The notes: a model not told the origin generated them from the letters alone. A DNA stretch of 64,000 bases from Limnochordaceae bacterium (GCA_014896295.1 JADBKR010000008.1:248001-312000), one strand, 5' to 3'. Counted from the first letter of the stretch, positions 35,684 to 45,324 are shown. A program made the numbers and translations.

Positions 35684-37012
35684 ATGGGGGCATCGGTCGT
35701 GAAAGGCACGGCGGTCGTGGTCGGCGGGGGCGGGCGCGAGCACGCGTTGGCCTGGGCGCTCGAGCGAAGCGGGCAGTTTGCCAGGGTCTACGCGGCGCCG
35801 GGCAACGCCGGCACGCCTCACCCGGTGCCGCTGCCGGCGGGGGCGGCCGAGGCCGCAGAGGCGCTCGTGACCTTCGCCCGGGAGCACGACACCAGGCTCG
35901 TGGTCGTCGGGCCCGAGGCGCCGCTGGCGGCGGGCCTGGCCGACCGTCTGCGGGAGGCCGGCGTGCCGGTGGTGGGGCCGTCGAGGTCGGCCGCCCGCAT
36001 CGAGTCGTCGAAGGCGTTCGCCAAGACGGTCATGGCACGGGCGGGCGTGCCCACGGCTCCTTTTCGCATCTTCTCCGACCCCGAGCGGGCCGTCGCGTAC
36101 GTGCGCAAAGCCGGGCGGCCGCTGGTGGTGAAGGCCGACGGGCTGGCGGCCGGCAAAGGGGCCATCGTCTGCGACACGCCCCGCGAGGCCGAACAGGCCG
36201 TGCGATCCCTCATGGTCCAACGAACCCTCGGAGACGCCGGCGGCGTCGTGGTCGTCGAGGAGCGCCTCGAGGGCCGGGAACTCTCCGTGATGATCCTGAC
36301 CGACGGCGAGCGGGCGCTGCTGCTCCCGCCGGCCCGGGACCACAAGCGCCTGCTCGACGGCGACCGAGGCCCCAACACGGGTGGGATGGGAGCAGTCGCT
36401 CCCGTCGAAGGAGAAACCGGCCTGCAGGACGTCCTGCAGCGCATCTTCTACCCGGTGCTCCGCGAGCTGGCCGCGGCCGGGTCTCCCTTCCGGGGTGTGC
36501 TGTACGCGGGATTGATGTTGACCCCCGAGGGGCCGCAGGTGCTGGAGTTCAACTGCCGGGCAGGTGACCCGGAAACCCAGGCGCAGCTGCCGCTCCTGGA
36601 CGCGCAGCGGCTCACCGAGGCCCTGCTGGCCGTCGCCGGCGTCCCCGGCGCCACCCTACCGGACGACCCGGGCTGGCTGTGGCGGGGCCCGCTCGCCGGT
36701 CGCGAGCGCCGCCACGCCGTGTGCGTCGTGGCAGCGTCGGCGGGCTATCCGGAGCGGCCACGAACCGGAGACCTCGTGGAAGGGTTGGAAGAGGCCGCCG
36801 GAGAGTTCGAAGCCGCAGATGACGGCACCCTCGTCTTCCACGCGGCCACCCGCCGGAGGGCCGGCGGGCGGGTAGAGACGGCCGGCGGGCGGGTCTTGAA
36901 CGTCGTCGGGCTCGGCGCGACGTGGGACGAGGCGCGCCGGCGCGCCTACGACCGGCTGAGCCGCATCTCGTTCGATGGAATGCAGTACCGGTCGGACATC
37001 GGCCTGCTATGA
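35684..37012 (+). CDS. purD: Phosphoribosylamine-glycine ligase
   Basis: ATP-grasp enzyme joining glycine to phosphoribosylamine. VVVGGGGREHALAWALERS at the N-terminus, VVGPEAPLAAGLADRLREAG near 70, the ATP-grasp lysines in PLVVKADGLAAGKGAIVC near 145, RDHKRLLDGDRGPNTGGMGAVAPV near 220 and LEFNCRAGDPETQAQLPLL near 290. It has 442 residues and closes the operon. The stem CTGCCG..CGGCAG at 37064-37092 lies about 50 bases downstream but has no T-run. Confidence 0.95.
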   Translation: MGASVVKGTAVVVGGGGREHALAWALERSGQFARVYAAPGNAGTPHPVPLPAGAAEAAEALVTFAREHDTRLVVVGPEAPLAAGLADRLREAGVPVVGPSRSAARIESSKAFAKTVMARAGVPTAPFRIFSDPERAVAYVRKAGRPLVVKADGLAAGKGAIVCDTPREAEQAVRSLMVQRTLGDAGGVVVVEERLEGRELSVMILTDGERALLLPPARDHKRLLDGDRGPNTGGMGAVAPVEGETGLQDVLQRIFYPVLRELAAAGSPFRGVLYAGLMLTPEGPQVLEFNCRAGDPETQAQLPLLDAQRLTEALLAVAGVPGATLPDDPGWLWRGPLAGRERRHAVCVVAASAGYPERPRTGDLVEGLEEAAGEFEAADDGTLVFHAATRRRAGGRVETAGGRVLNVVGLGATWDEARRRAYDRLSRISFDGMQYRSDIGLL

Positions 37013-37069
37013 CGAGTGGACGCAGGTTCCGATAGCCTCCTTCGTCGCGCACTTGCGGACGGCGCTGCC

Positions 37070-37086
37070 GTGTATACACCCGGGTG
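37070..37086. promoter_or_regulatory. Two overlapping perfect palindromes upstream of the symporter gene
   Basis: GTGTATACAC (37070-37079) and CACCCGGGTG (37077-37086) share three bases. They lie in the 206-bp gap between purD and the symporter and are flanked by CTGCCG / CGGCAG. An operator or hairpin is possible; no regulator can be named. Confidence 0.3.
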
Positions 37087-37218
37087 CGGCAGGGGTGGGA
37101 GGTTGGGCCTCGAATCCCGCCCGACAAAACCTCGCGCAGGTGTGGGGTCTTGGGGAGAGGTCTCGCATGATTCCAACCTTGCCAACCGGCGCGCCTGCGC
37201 GTGAAGGAGGCGAGGACG

Positions 37219-38484
37219 GTGCGGCTCGTCAACCGGATCCTGCTCGGCCTCGTCGTCGGCGTCATCGTGGGGTTGGTGCTCAACGGGGTCGCACAGGCCG
37301 GATGGGTCAAGGGGCTCGATGCGTACGTCCTCAACCCGTTGGGCCAGATCTTCCTGCGGCTCATCAAGATGCTCGTGGCGCCGCTCGTGCTGCTGTCGCT
37401 CATCGTGGGCACGGCCGGGATGGGCAACGCGCGTAAAGTGGGGCGGGTCGGCGCCAAGATCATCGCCATCTACATGATCACGACCGCCCTGGCCGTCATC
37501 CTCGGGCTCGTGCTGGCGGGGGTGTTCGCACCGGGCCGGGGCTATCAGGTGCCTGCCAGCTTCACGTTCGAGCCCAAGCCGGCTCCTTCCGTCGTCGACA
37601 CGCTGCTCAACGTCATTCCAACCAACCCGTTCGAGGCGCTCATGAAAGGCGAGATGCTCCAGATCATCGTCTTCGCCATCCTGTTCGGGCTGGCGCTGAC
37701 GGCACTCGGCGAACGGGCGAAAGGGCTCCTGCAGTTGTTGGAAGTGGCCAACGAAGCGGTCATGAAGCTCATCATGTGGGTCATGGAACTGGCCCCTTAC
37801 GCGGTGTTCGCCCTGATGGCCCGCATGGTCATGGCGCAGGGCGCGGGCGTGCTCTTGCCGCTCGGGAAGTACATCGTCATCGTCTACGTGGGGTGCATCC
37901 TGCACGCCGCCTGGCTCTACTCGCTCATCGTCGGGTGGCTCGGGCGCATCAGCCCCATCGAGTTCTTCAAGCGGGCGGCGCCGGCCATGGTGGTGGCGTT
38001 CACGACGGCGTCGAGCAATGCCACGCTCCCGGTCACGATGCAGGTCAGCGAGCGCAACTTCGGGATCCGGCGGGAGATCGGGAGCTTCACATTGCCGCTC
38101 GGGGCGACCGTCAACATGGACGGCACAGCGCTTTACCAGGGCGTGTCGGCGCTCTTCCTGGCACAGATCCTGGGAATCCCCCTCACGCTGTCGCAGATGG
38201 CCATCATCGTGCTCTCGGCCACGCTGGCGTCCATCGGGACGGCGGGCGTACCGGGAGCAGGGGTCATCATGCTGGCGATGGTCCTGCAGTCGGTGGGGAT
38301 CCCGGTGGAGGCCATCGGTATCATCATCGGCGTCGACCGGGTGGTCGACATGATCCGCACCATGATGAACGTCACGGGCGACCTGGCTTGCACGACGGCC
38401 GTAGCCCGGAGCGAGGGGGCCATGGAGTTTCCGGCGACCATCGAGGTGACGACCGCCGGCGCACGGCAGGCCGTGGCGGGGTGA
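37219..38484 (+). CDS. Dicarboxylate/amino acid:cation symporter (DAACS family)
   Basis: Sodium- or proton-coupled uptake of glutamate, aspartate or C4-dicarboxylates (GltP/DctA/SdcS-like). Eight transmembrane helices and two re-entrant loops are implied by hydrophobic segments. Loop HP1 has FTTASSNATLPVTM near residue 270, NMDGTALYQGVSALFLAQ near 305 is the substrate/sodium motif, and TAGVPGAGVIMLAMVLQSVGIP is HP2. The start is GTG 37219, which has AAGGAGG eight bases upstream; GTG 37201 is also in frame. 421 residues. Substrate not resolvable between dicarboxylates and acidic amino acids. Confidence 0.92.
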   Translation: MRLVNRILLGLVVGVIVGLVLNGVAQAGWVKGLDAYVLNPLGQIFLRLIKMLVAPLVLLSLIVGTAGMGNARKVGRVGAKIIAIYMITTALAVILGLVLAGVFAPGRGYQVPASFTFEPKPAPSVVDTLLNVIPTNPFEALMKGEMLQIIVFAILFGLALTALGERAKGLLQLLEVANEAVMKLIMWVMELAPYAVFALMARMVMAQGAGVLLPLGKYIVIVYVGCILHAAWLYSLIVGWLGRISPIEFFKRAAPAMVVAFTTASSNATLPVTMQVSERNFGIRREIGSFTLPLGATVNMDGTALYQGVSALFLAQILGIPLTLSQMAIIVLSATLASIGTAGVPGAGVIMLAMVLQSVGIPVEAIGIIIGVDRVVDMIRTMMNVTGDLACTTAVARSEGAMEFPATIEVTTAGARQAVAG

Positions 38485-39029
38485 GCGAGCAAGAGGGGCT
38501 ACGCAACTGGCCGGTTTGGATTTGACGAATGCGATCCAGGCCACCCGCCAAAAGCGGAGTCCAAAGGGGACGGCTCCGTCAAGTCAAGGAGCTGAGGACT
38601 TCGTCCACTGAGGAGTTCCGGGCGAAGGCAGCGCCGGCTGGACAGAGCGAAGGCCATGACGCTATTGCCCAACGTCATGTTTTCACTGGCGTGGGTGGGC
38701 TCGTAGACGTCCTTGTTTCACGCACCGTGTACGACGCCCTGAGCCCAATGAGTACCATGAGTCAGGCTGGCAAAGGGCTGCGCCTTTCCGCCGCGGGGTG
38801 GCGCAACGGTTCACCCTCGCAGATGGGCGTTTGCCGACTGGCAGCTCAACGAGCTCGGATGGCGGTTGTATCTTCGGCGCCAGCGTTGATGCCTTCGCAA
38901 AGGTCCTCGCCACAAGTGCGTTCAACGTGAATCGACTCTCCCCACACCGCGCATCTCGGGGCTGTATTTGCGCGCGTTGTCGAGACGTACGACGCGTTCT
39001 TCCCCGCGGCGCGCAAGCCCCCCAAGTGA
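38485..39029 (+). pseudogene. Degenerate region ending in a gene remnant upstream of the lipoyl gene
   Basis: No intact gene is visible in 545 bp. The last stretch reads in one frame HLGAVFARVVETYDAFFPAARKPPK and stops at TGA 39027-39029. This overlaps an in-frame GTG (39026) of the following lipoyl gene in the GTGA manner seen throughout the window. That suggests a former upstream gene of the same operon whose body has decayed or been deleted. Its family was not recognised, and base composition here is less GC-rich than in the flanking genes. Confidence 0.4.
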
Positions 39030-39040
39030 CCCTGACGCGT

Positions 39041-39286
39041 ATGGCAACGGTGTCGGCCATCATGGTTCAGTGGGGTCCCAACATGGTGAGCGGCGTGCTG
39101 GTCGAGTGGCTGCGCAAGGTGGGCGATACAGTGCGCGAGGGCGAACCCCTGTGCCGGGTGGAGACCGAGAAGGTGACCTCCGAAGTACGGGCGCCGGTTT
39201 CAGGCGTGGTCGCGGAGATCCTGGCCCGGCCGGACGACGAGCTAGAGGTGGGAGCTGTCCTGTGCCGGATCCGCAAGGCGGTGTGA
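39041..39286 (+). CDS. Lipoyl (biotinyl/lipoyl attachment) domain protein
   Basis: An 81-residue stand-alone lipoyl domain: SAIMVQWGPNMVSGVLVEWLRKVGDTVREGEPLCRVETEKVTSEVRAPVSGVVAEILARPDDELEVGAVLCRI. The lipoylated Lys is in ETEKVTSEV near residue 40. Such domains swing acyl groups between E1, E2 and E3 of 2-oxoacid or acetoin dehydrogenases, but normally form the N-terminus of E2. Here it is a separate protein whose TGA overlaps the GTG of the catalytic-domain gene. GTG 39026 is an alternative start. Confidence 0.85.
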   Translation: MATVSAIMVQWGPNMVSGVLVEWLRKVGDTVREGEPLCRVETEKVTSEVRAPVSGVVAEILARPDDELEVGAVLCRIRKAV

Positions 39287-39966
39287 GGCTCACCCCGGTC
39301 CGCACCATCCTCCTCAAAGGCATGCGGAGCACGATCGCCCGCAAGCTTCGGCAGAGTGTAGCCACCCAGCCCCTGGTGACGCTCCACGTCACCTGCGACG
39401 CCTCGGCCCTTATCTCCTTGCACCAGGGCCGGCGGGCTCGCTGGGAGCAGGAAGCCGGCTGCTCGGTCACGCTTACGGCGGTAGTGGCTTTTCTCGTCGT
39501 GCAGGCACTGCGGCGGGACGGTCGGCTCAACGGCTGGGTGCAGCAAGACGCGGTGGAGCTTTACGGCGAGGTGCACCTCGGCGTCGCCGTCGCGCTGGAA
39601 GACGGGCTCATCGTGCCGGTCGTGCACGATGCCCACACCCTGTCGCTACCTGGGCTGGCCAGGCGCGTCACCGACCTGGCGGCCCGGGCGAAAGAGGGGC
39701 GGCTGCTGCCGGAGGAGGTGCTGGGCAGCACGTTTACCATCACCAACCTCGGTGCTTACGGCATTGACTTCTTCACCCCCATCCTCAACCCGCCCCAGAT
39801 CGGCATTCTCGGCGTGGGGCGCACGCGGCCGAGCGGGCCGGGCACGGCGCGCGGCCTCAGCCTCACCTTCGACCACGGCGCCGTGGATGGGGCCAGGGCG
39901 GCGCAATGGCTGCAGAACCTCATCGGCCTGGTCGAGCGCCCGGAGGAATCCTTCCGGGACACGTGA
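39283..39966 (+). CDS. 2-oxoacid dehydrogenase E2, catalytic domain only
   Basis: A 227-residue acyltransferase core. ILLKGMRSTIARKLRQSVATQPLVTLHVTCDASAL opens the catalytic domain, AVALEDGLIVPVVHDAH and GSTFTITNLGAYGIDFFTPILNPPQIGILGVG follow, and the active-site motif is FDHGAVDGARAAQWL (His-x3-Asp). There is no peripheral-subunit binding domain, and no E1 or E3 gene is near. It is coupled to the lipoyl protein by GTGTGA. It may work with dispersed subunits or be a remnant of a larger operon. Confidence 0.85.
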   Translation: MRLTPVRTILLKGMRSTIARKLRQSVATQPLVTLHVTCDASALISLHQGRRARWEQEAGCSVTLTAVVAFLVVQALRRDGRLNGWVQQDAVELYGEVHLGVAVALEDGLIVPVVHDAHTLSLPGLARRVTDLAARAKEGRLLPEEVLGSTFTITNLGAYGIDFFTPILNPPQIGILGVGRTRPSGPGTARGLSLTFDHGAVDGARAAQWLQNLIGLVERPEESFRDT

Positions 39967-41107
39967 ACTCGTTTCTCCCACACAGGATCGGTAGGAGGCG
40001 GCGGCCTTGCTGCTGCTCGCGTACGTACCGGAAATCACGTTGTGGCTGCCGCGGCTCGTGCTGGGGTAAGACGAAGGATCTATCTGTGAGTGCGCGACGC
40101 CGCATGGCTGCTGTTGCCATCCTCGCCACCACCGCCGCCAGAGGTTCCTGCACGATGAACGCCACCGTGGGCGCAAGCGGGGCCGGGGCCGGCAGGTAGA
40201 GCGCGGCGAGGGTAATGGCGAGCGCGGTGTTACGCGTGGTGGCCACGTAGGCCAGGGCAACGCCGTCTTCGGCGCCTGTGCGCTCGATCCACCGGCTCCA
40301 CGCGAAGGCGGATGAGTACCCTACCACCTGCGCCCCGACGACGAGGGCCGCCATGACGGCGGCCTCGGTGAGCGCGCCGCCCAGGTACGGCCGGACGCCG
40401 GCCGTGTTGATGAAGACGATGCTGAGCATCCCGGCCTTCGCAGCGAGGCCGAGATAGGGCCTCGCACGGGCGACACGTTGGGGCCAGAGGTGACCCGCCA
40501 GCAGGCCCCCTGCCGCCGGCAGGAGCACGAAGGCCGCGACGGTGGCGGTCATGTGCCATAGGAGCCCTGCTGCCTCGGGCGCGGTCGTCCCTGCCCCGCC
40601 CCCGTCCCCCGCGGTGACGAGGAGCCGGAAGACGGGCGTGATCCAGGCCGAGGTCACCGCCACGCTCAGCGTGGTCAACACCACGGCGAGCGCCACGTTG
40701 CCCCCGGCGATCTGCGTCCACAGGGATGAGACCGCTGCGGCCGGACCAAACCAGAGCAGACCGAAGGAGCGAGACCACACCGCCTCCATCCCGAAGGCAG
40801 CCGCCGCGCCCGCCATTCCCAGTAGCCCGGTCACCCCGTAGCCGGTGACGAGAAGCCCGAGCGCAAGCGACGGCCGCCGGGAGAGGATCCGCAGCTCCTC
40901 CCAGCGGCACCGCGTGGTCGCCGCCGCCATAGTGACGCCAAGCAGATACGGCGAGAGCCCCTTGTACCGGTAAATCGCCTCCCCTGCCGCGATCCCCGCG
41001 CCAATGGCCCCCACGACGAACACCAGCAGCCACCGCTGCAGCCATGCATCCAGGCGGGCTGCTCGCCGGTCCACGACCAACTCTCGCCTCCGTCTCCTCC
41101 GGGCCAT
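39920..41107 (-). CDS. BASS-family transporter (bile acid:sodium symporter-like)
   Basis: A ten-helix membrane protein of 395 residues. Hydrophobic segments cover most of residues 25-325. GPAAAVSSLWTQIAGGNVALAVVLTTLSVAVTSAWITPV near 120 corresponds to the BASS substrate/sodium crossover region, and the second-half counterpart ends in YVATTRNTALAITLAALYL near 280. Arsenite (ACR3) and organic-anion carriers belong to the same superfamily, and the substrate is open. The last ~50 residues are hydrophilic and antisense to the E2 gene end (47 bp overlap), so the true C-terminus may be shorter. Confidence 0.75.
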   Translation of the reverse strand: MARRRRRRELVVDRRAARLDAWLQRWLLVFVVGAIGAGIAAGEAIYRYKGLSPYLLGVTMAAATTRCRWEELRILSRRPSLALGLLVTGYGVTGLLGMAGAAAAFGMEAVWSRSFGLLWFGPAAAVSSLWTQIAGGNVALAVVLTTLSVAVTSAWITPVFRLLVTAGDGGGAGTTAPEAAGLLWHMTATVAAFVLLPAAGGLLAGHLWPQRVARARPYLGLAAKAGMLSIVFINTAGVRPYLGGALTEAAVMAALVVGAQVVGYSSAFAWSRWIERTGAEDGVALAYVATTRNTALAITLAALYLPAPAPLAPTVAFIVQEPLAAVVARMATAAMRRRALTDRSFVLPQHEPRQPQRDFRYVREQQQGRRLLPILCGRNEFTCPGRIPPGARPGR

Positions 41108-41158
41108 TGCCGAGCGGTGGCCTTTGCGGACAGAGTTCGGGGCGTTGCCGCCTTTCCC

Positions 41159-42151
41159 TCAGCCCGCGTGATAGAGCGCAGCTGCAGCCCGGTACTCGGC
41201 GCCGAGCTGCTCCCGAAGCGGTGCCGGCTCCAGTACCTCACAGGATCGGCCCCAGGAACGTATCCAAGGAACGAGTTCGAGAATGTGCCCGACCCGCAGG
41301 GTGAGGATGCACCCCCCGTCCGGAGTGTCCTCGATGTGCTGCGAAGGGTGCCAGTGGCTTTCCTTGACCCGACGGGTCACGTCAGGGGTGAAGCGCAGCC
41401 TCACGGTCACCGGATCGGGCGACCCCATAATCCCCCACGCGTTCTGCAAGACGTCAGCGGGATCGAAGTTGGCGGGCTCCTCGAAGCGCTCGTCCAAGAG
41501 CCGTGCCCCGGTCATGCGCTCGATCTTCAGGGTGACGATGGATCGGAAATAGGTCTCCTCGTACCCCAGCACATAGGCGGCCAATCCAGGGGCTATCGGT
41601 TCGAGGAAATACGGGTGTAGTACATAGGGGTGGGCCGCACGTCCTTTAGCTGACCGGTACAGCACCCGCACCTTTCGGCGCTCAATCCAGCCAAGCGTCA
41701 AGCTCTCCAACGCCTGAACGAACTCTCGATTACGCGGGCTTCCTTCCATCTGGCGCGCGGCCTGGCGAGCCTGCGTACGAACCGGCTCCGGAAAGCGAAG
41801 CGAAAGCTTTTCCAGAGCGCTCACTGCGTGGGGGTTGAACTCGTCGGCCATACGAACCAGTAGCCGTGCGGCGAAGAACAGCGCAACCGCCTCGTGGATC
41901 GTCAGTCGCACCGTACCGACGTATTGGTCCTGCAGCACGGCCCATCGACCCCGGCCCGGGTTCCATAGAGGGACGTGCGCGTTGGACAGCGCTCGAAGGT
42001 CTCGGTAGACGGTTTGCCGTCTAACCCCAAGACGCCGTGCAATCTCCGAGGGGCGGACCCCCTTGTCTCCGGCCCCGATCAGGGCCTGCTCGAGAATGCG
42101 CAGTCGCTCGGCTTTGCTGGTGACACGATCAAGCGTAGTAGTGGCCCCCAT
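41159..42151 (-). CDS. WYL-domain transcriptional regulator divergent from the cas genes
   Basis: 330 residues. An N-terminal HTH_11-type winged helix (KAERLRILEQALIGAGDKGVRPSEIARRLGVRRQTVYRDLRAL, residues ~12-54) is followed by a helical linker. The WYL domain comes next (GWIERRKVRVLYRSAKGRAAHPYVLHPYFLEPIAPGLAAYVLGYEETYFRSIVTLKIERMTGARL, near 155-215), and a WCX-like C-terminal extension follows. WYL regulators bind nucleic-acid ligands and are often found beside CRISPR and phage-defence loci. Its position facing cas3 across 613 bp suggests control of the cas operon; direct proof is absent. Confidence 0.85.
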   Translation of the reverse strand: MGATTTLDRVTSKAERLRILEQALIGAGDKGVRPSEIARRLGVRRQTVYRDLRALSNAHVPLWNPGRGRWAVLQDQYVGTVRLTIHEAVALFFAARLLVRMADEFNPHAVSALEKLSLRFPEPVRTQARQAARQMEGSPRNREFVQALESLTLGWIERRKVRVLYRSAKGRAAHPYVLHPYFLEPIAPGLAAYVLGYEETYFRSIVTLKIERMTGARLLDERFEEPANFDPADVLQNAWGIMGSPDPVTVRLRFTPDVTRRVKESHWHPSQHIEDTPDGGCILTLRVGHILELVPWIRSWGRSCEVLEPAPLREQLGAEYRAAAALYHAG

Positions 42152-42764
42152 CTGGGCTTCCAGACGCCCGACGTTCTCCCGGTAGTCGTACCCGTCCTCT
42201 TAGTGCCGTTACCCGAAACGACAACGGGGCCGCGGCCACAGGCCGCGGATGCAGCTAACGACGCAGACGATCGTCTGCTAAGGCTACGCTTCAATGGAGC
42301 CACGTGCCACCGCGCCGCGTGCCGAGACGACACCATAGCTGCTTCCCGGCATACGGGGTAGCCGGGGTTAGGGCAAGGCGATTGTACCACGCGTGCATGA
42401 CTGTTGGAGAGGGCCAGATCCCGTGGACAGTCGGAGCCAACGTACCAAGGTTGCCGGGGGCGCTGGTACGATACGTCTCACACGGTACATCTTGCCAGGA
42501 GGCAGGCAGATCGATATGATCTTCGTAGCTTTAGCAACTAACAACCGGAGGTGACGCCTATCCCCGCCCGCTCATTCGCCGCTGCGGCCCCACACCCGCT
42601 CGTTGTGCATGCCAACGACTTGCTCGTCACTCGGGTAACAAGACGCCTTTCCCTCCCCGTTTGTCACCGTTCTTGAGACATTGGGCTGCTACCTTTCCGG
42701 TGGGCCACGCAACCGAACGGATCCCAGACCACTGCCTTGACCGGCGAGAAGAGGTGAGGGCAGC
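42152..42764. other. Divergent regulatory region between WYL regulator and cas3
   Basis: 613 bp with lower GC than the flanks. It contains a perfect hairpin CCGCGGCC-ACA-GGCCGCGG at 42230-42248 and a good promoter at 42492-42520 reading towards cas3, leaving a 5' UTR of about 240 bases. A 41-codon open frame from GTG 42552 has no separate ribosome site and no recognisable product. Confidence 0.5.
42492..42520 (+). promoter_or_regulatory. Promoter of the cas operon
   Basis: TTGCCA (42492-42497), a 17-bp spacer and TATGAT (42515-42520). It is the best sigma-70-like match before cas3. Confidence 0.55.
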
Positions 42765-45305
42765 TTGGCGACGTGGAAAGCGTATGACTCGTTGTTTCGG
42801 CAAGCAATGACAGACGATGGCTCCTTCGACCCCTTCCCATATCAGCGGCAACTGGCTCAGCAGGTGGACCTGCCCGCCGTCCTTCGCGTGCCGACAGGCG
42901 CCGGCAAGACTGCAGCAGTCATCACAGCATGGCTATGGCGCCGGCATACGGCTCCGGAGATCACTCCCCGCCGCCTCGTGTACACGTTGCCCATGCGCGT
43001 CCTCGTCGAACAGACCGCGGATACGGCTCGATCCATCCTCAGGAGGTTGGGCCTGCTCTACGAAGGCCCCCCTGACCCAGCTTTTCCCGGAGTACGGGTA
43101 GCCGTTCTCATGGGAGGCGAGATAGACGAGGATTGGTGGGTCGAACCCGAGCGGGAGACCATCCTGGTCGGCACGCTCGACATGCTCCTATCGCGGGCTC
43201 TCAACCGGGGTTACGCCCTTAGCCGCTATCGGTGGCCGGTCGACTTCGGGTTGCTGAACTCGGACGCCCTGTGGGTGTTCGATGAGGTGCAGCTCCTCGG
43301 GGTTGGCCTCTACACAGGCCTTCAGCTCCAGGCGTTGAGGCGGCGTCTGGGAACGTTCGGCCGTACTCATACCCTGTGGTGTTCCGCCACTGTAGACCCA
43401 GCGGAACTTCACAGCGTCGACCACCCTGCCCCAGCAGCAGCGGACGTCTTGGCGCTCGGCGACGCGGATCGGCAGCACCAACAGCTCCGTGTACGGCTCA
43501 CCGCCCGCAAGACCATCCACGAGCTGGTCGCCCCGGAATTCCAGGAGAACCGGGCCCCGCCTGGCAGAGGCCGACGTGGCCCGGGGCGTGCTCGATGCAC
43601 ACCGGCCTGGAACGCGGACGTTGGTCGTGGTCAACACCGTGGAGCGGGCCCAAAGATTGCACGCGGAACTCAGGCGGCTGCTGTCTCCCCGTAAGCAGGC
43701 CCCCGAGCTGGGGCTCATTCACTCCCGATTTCGGCCGCAAGAGCGTATGAGGCTCCAGCAATGGCTCTTGAGTGACGTCGCCGCCGAGACACCCGGCCGT
43801 ATCGTCGTTGCAACGCAGGTGATAGAAGCTGGCGTCGACGTCTCGGCCGCTACGCTATTCACCGAGGTGGCCCCCTGGTCGAGCATAGTGCAGCGCTTGG
43901 GGCGATGTAACCGCTATGGCGAGGTGCAGGAAGGCGCGCGGGTCTTCTGGATTGACGTGGGAGAAAAGGAGACCGCTCCTTACGAATCCGAGGCGATTGA
44001 CGAGGCTCGCCGGCTGCTGGCATCCCTCGAAGGGGCCGACGTGTCGCCCGCGTCCCTCGAGAGAGTAGCATCTTCGGCGCCCACGCACGAGCGCCCCATT
44101 ATGGCGCATGTTGTCCGCAGGCGCGATCTCCTGGGATTGTTCGACACGACTCCGGACCTGTCCGGCCAGCACCTGGACGTCTCGCGGTTCATCCGAGAAG
44201 GTGCCGACCTCGACGTCCTGGTGTATTGGCGTTCATGGGGGGAGGGGGACCCCCCAACCGCGCTTCGGCCCCCCTCCAAACAAGAGCTATGCCCTGTCCC
44301 GGTGCAGGAGGTAAGGCGCTTCGTTGAAGATCCCCGGAGGGCAGCGTGGCTGTGGGATCCGCTGGCCCGCGCCGGAGCAGGCGGGTGGGTGCGCGTCCGC
44401 CCGAACGAGCTGCGCCCCGGCTACGTAGTGCTGCTCAGGGCATCAGATGGCGGGTATTCGTCCGAGACAGGCTGGGCTCGAGACGTTCGAAGCGCCGTTC
44501 CAGTCGCAGACAACCAGGCATCCAGCCAGGCGGACCGACCCCAAGACTCGCACGACGACGACCACTACACCACTGCCCCGGAGCGGTGGGTGACCCTCGA
44601 GACGCATACCCTCGATGTGATGACCGAGCTGGAGAGGTCGCTGGCACGACTGGTCGACTTGGATCTCGGGATGGACGCCGTCCAAGCGCTACGCCAGGCG
44701 GCCGCTCACCACGACGTGGGGAAGTCCCATCCCGAGTTCCAGGCTCCGATGATGGAAGCGCTGCCCGACGGTGAACAGGCCCTGCGCCGGCGGTGCCTGT
44801 GGGCAAAGGCACCGAGACTCGGGAATCGGTCACGAAGGCCTTTTCGCCACGAGCTCGCAAGTGCTCTTGCGTTCTTGCAGGCGGTGGCCAACGATAGCGC
44901 TGAAGACGAACAGGCTGACCTCGTCGCGTTCCTCATCGCTGGCCATCATGGGAAGGTGCGACTGGCCATCCGTTCCTTGCCGGCCGAAAAGCCCCCTGAT
45001 CGCGAGGGAGTTCGCTTCGCTCAGGGCATCTGGGACGGGGACGTGCTGCCACGTGTCACCATCGACGGGCTCGTACAGCTCCCGGCCCTGGCATTGAGCC
45101 TCTCTTTGATGGAGCTGGGGCTCTCGGAGGCCGGTAGCGCGGCTTTCCGTTCCTGGTCGGACCGAATGCTTGCTCTTCGCGACTCACCTCGCTGGGGACC
45201 TTTTCGGTTGGGCTTTCTGGAGGCGTTGCTCCGAGCGGCGGACGTCCGAGCCAGCATGAGAGAGAAAGCCTCCTCACAGGAGGGGAAAGAAGGAGGGGAG
45301 GAAGG

Positions 45306-45324
<19 letters not shown>
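42765..45324 (+). CDS. cas3: CRISPR-associated Cas3 helicase-nuclease, type I-G, C-terminal HD; frameshifted
   Basis: Unwinds and degrades target DNA after Cascade recognition. Helicase motifs: RVPTGAGKTAA (Walker A, residues 41-51), VFDEVQ (172-177), CSAT (206-209), IEAGVDVSA and QRLGRCNRYGE. The HD nuclease is at the C-terminus: AAAHHDVGKSHPEFQ near residue 645, RHELASALAFL and AGHHGKVR, the order typical of I-G (I-U). At 43555-43558 a CCCC run has one C too many; removing it joins PEFQENRAR to LAEADVARGV. The repaired protein has 852 residues. It overlaps csx17 by 19 bp. Confidence 0.92.

Noticed and set aside
38529-38930. 134-codon open frame after the symporter gene
   Set aside because: No ribosome site, no recognisable domain and Arg/Ser-rich composition typical of chance frames.
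42552-42677. Short open frame between the cas promoter and cas3
   Set aside because: The GGAG lies directly against the GTG with no spacing, there is no recognisable product, and it lies inside the presumed cas3 leader.
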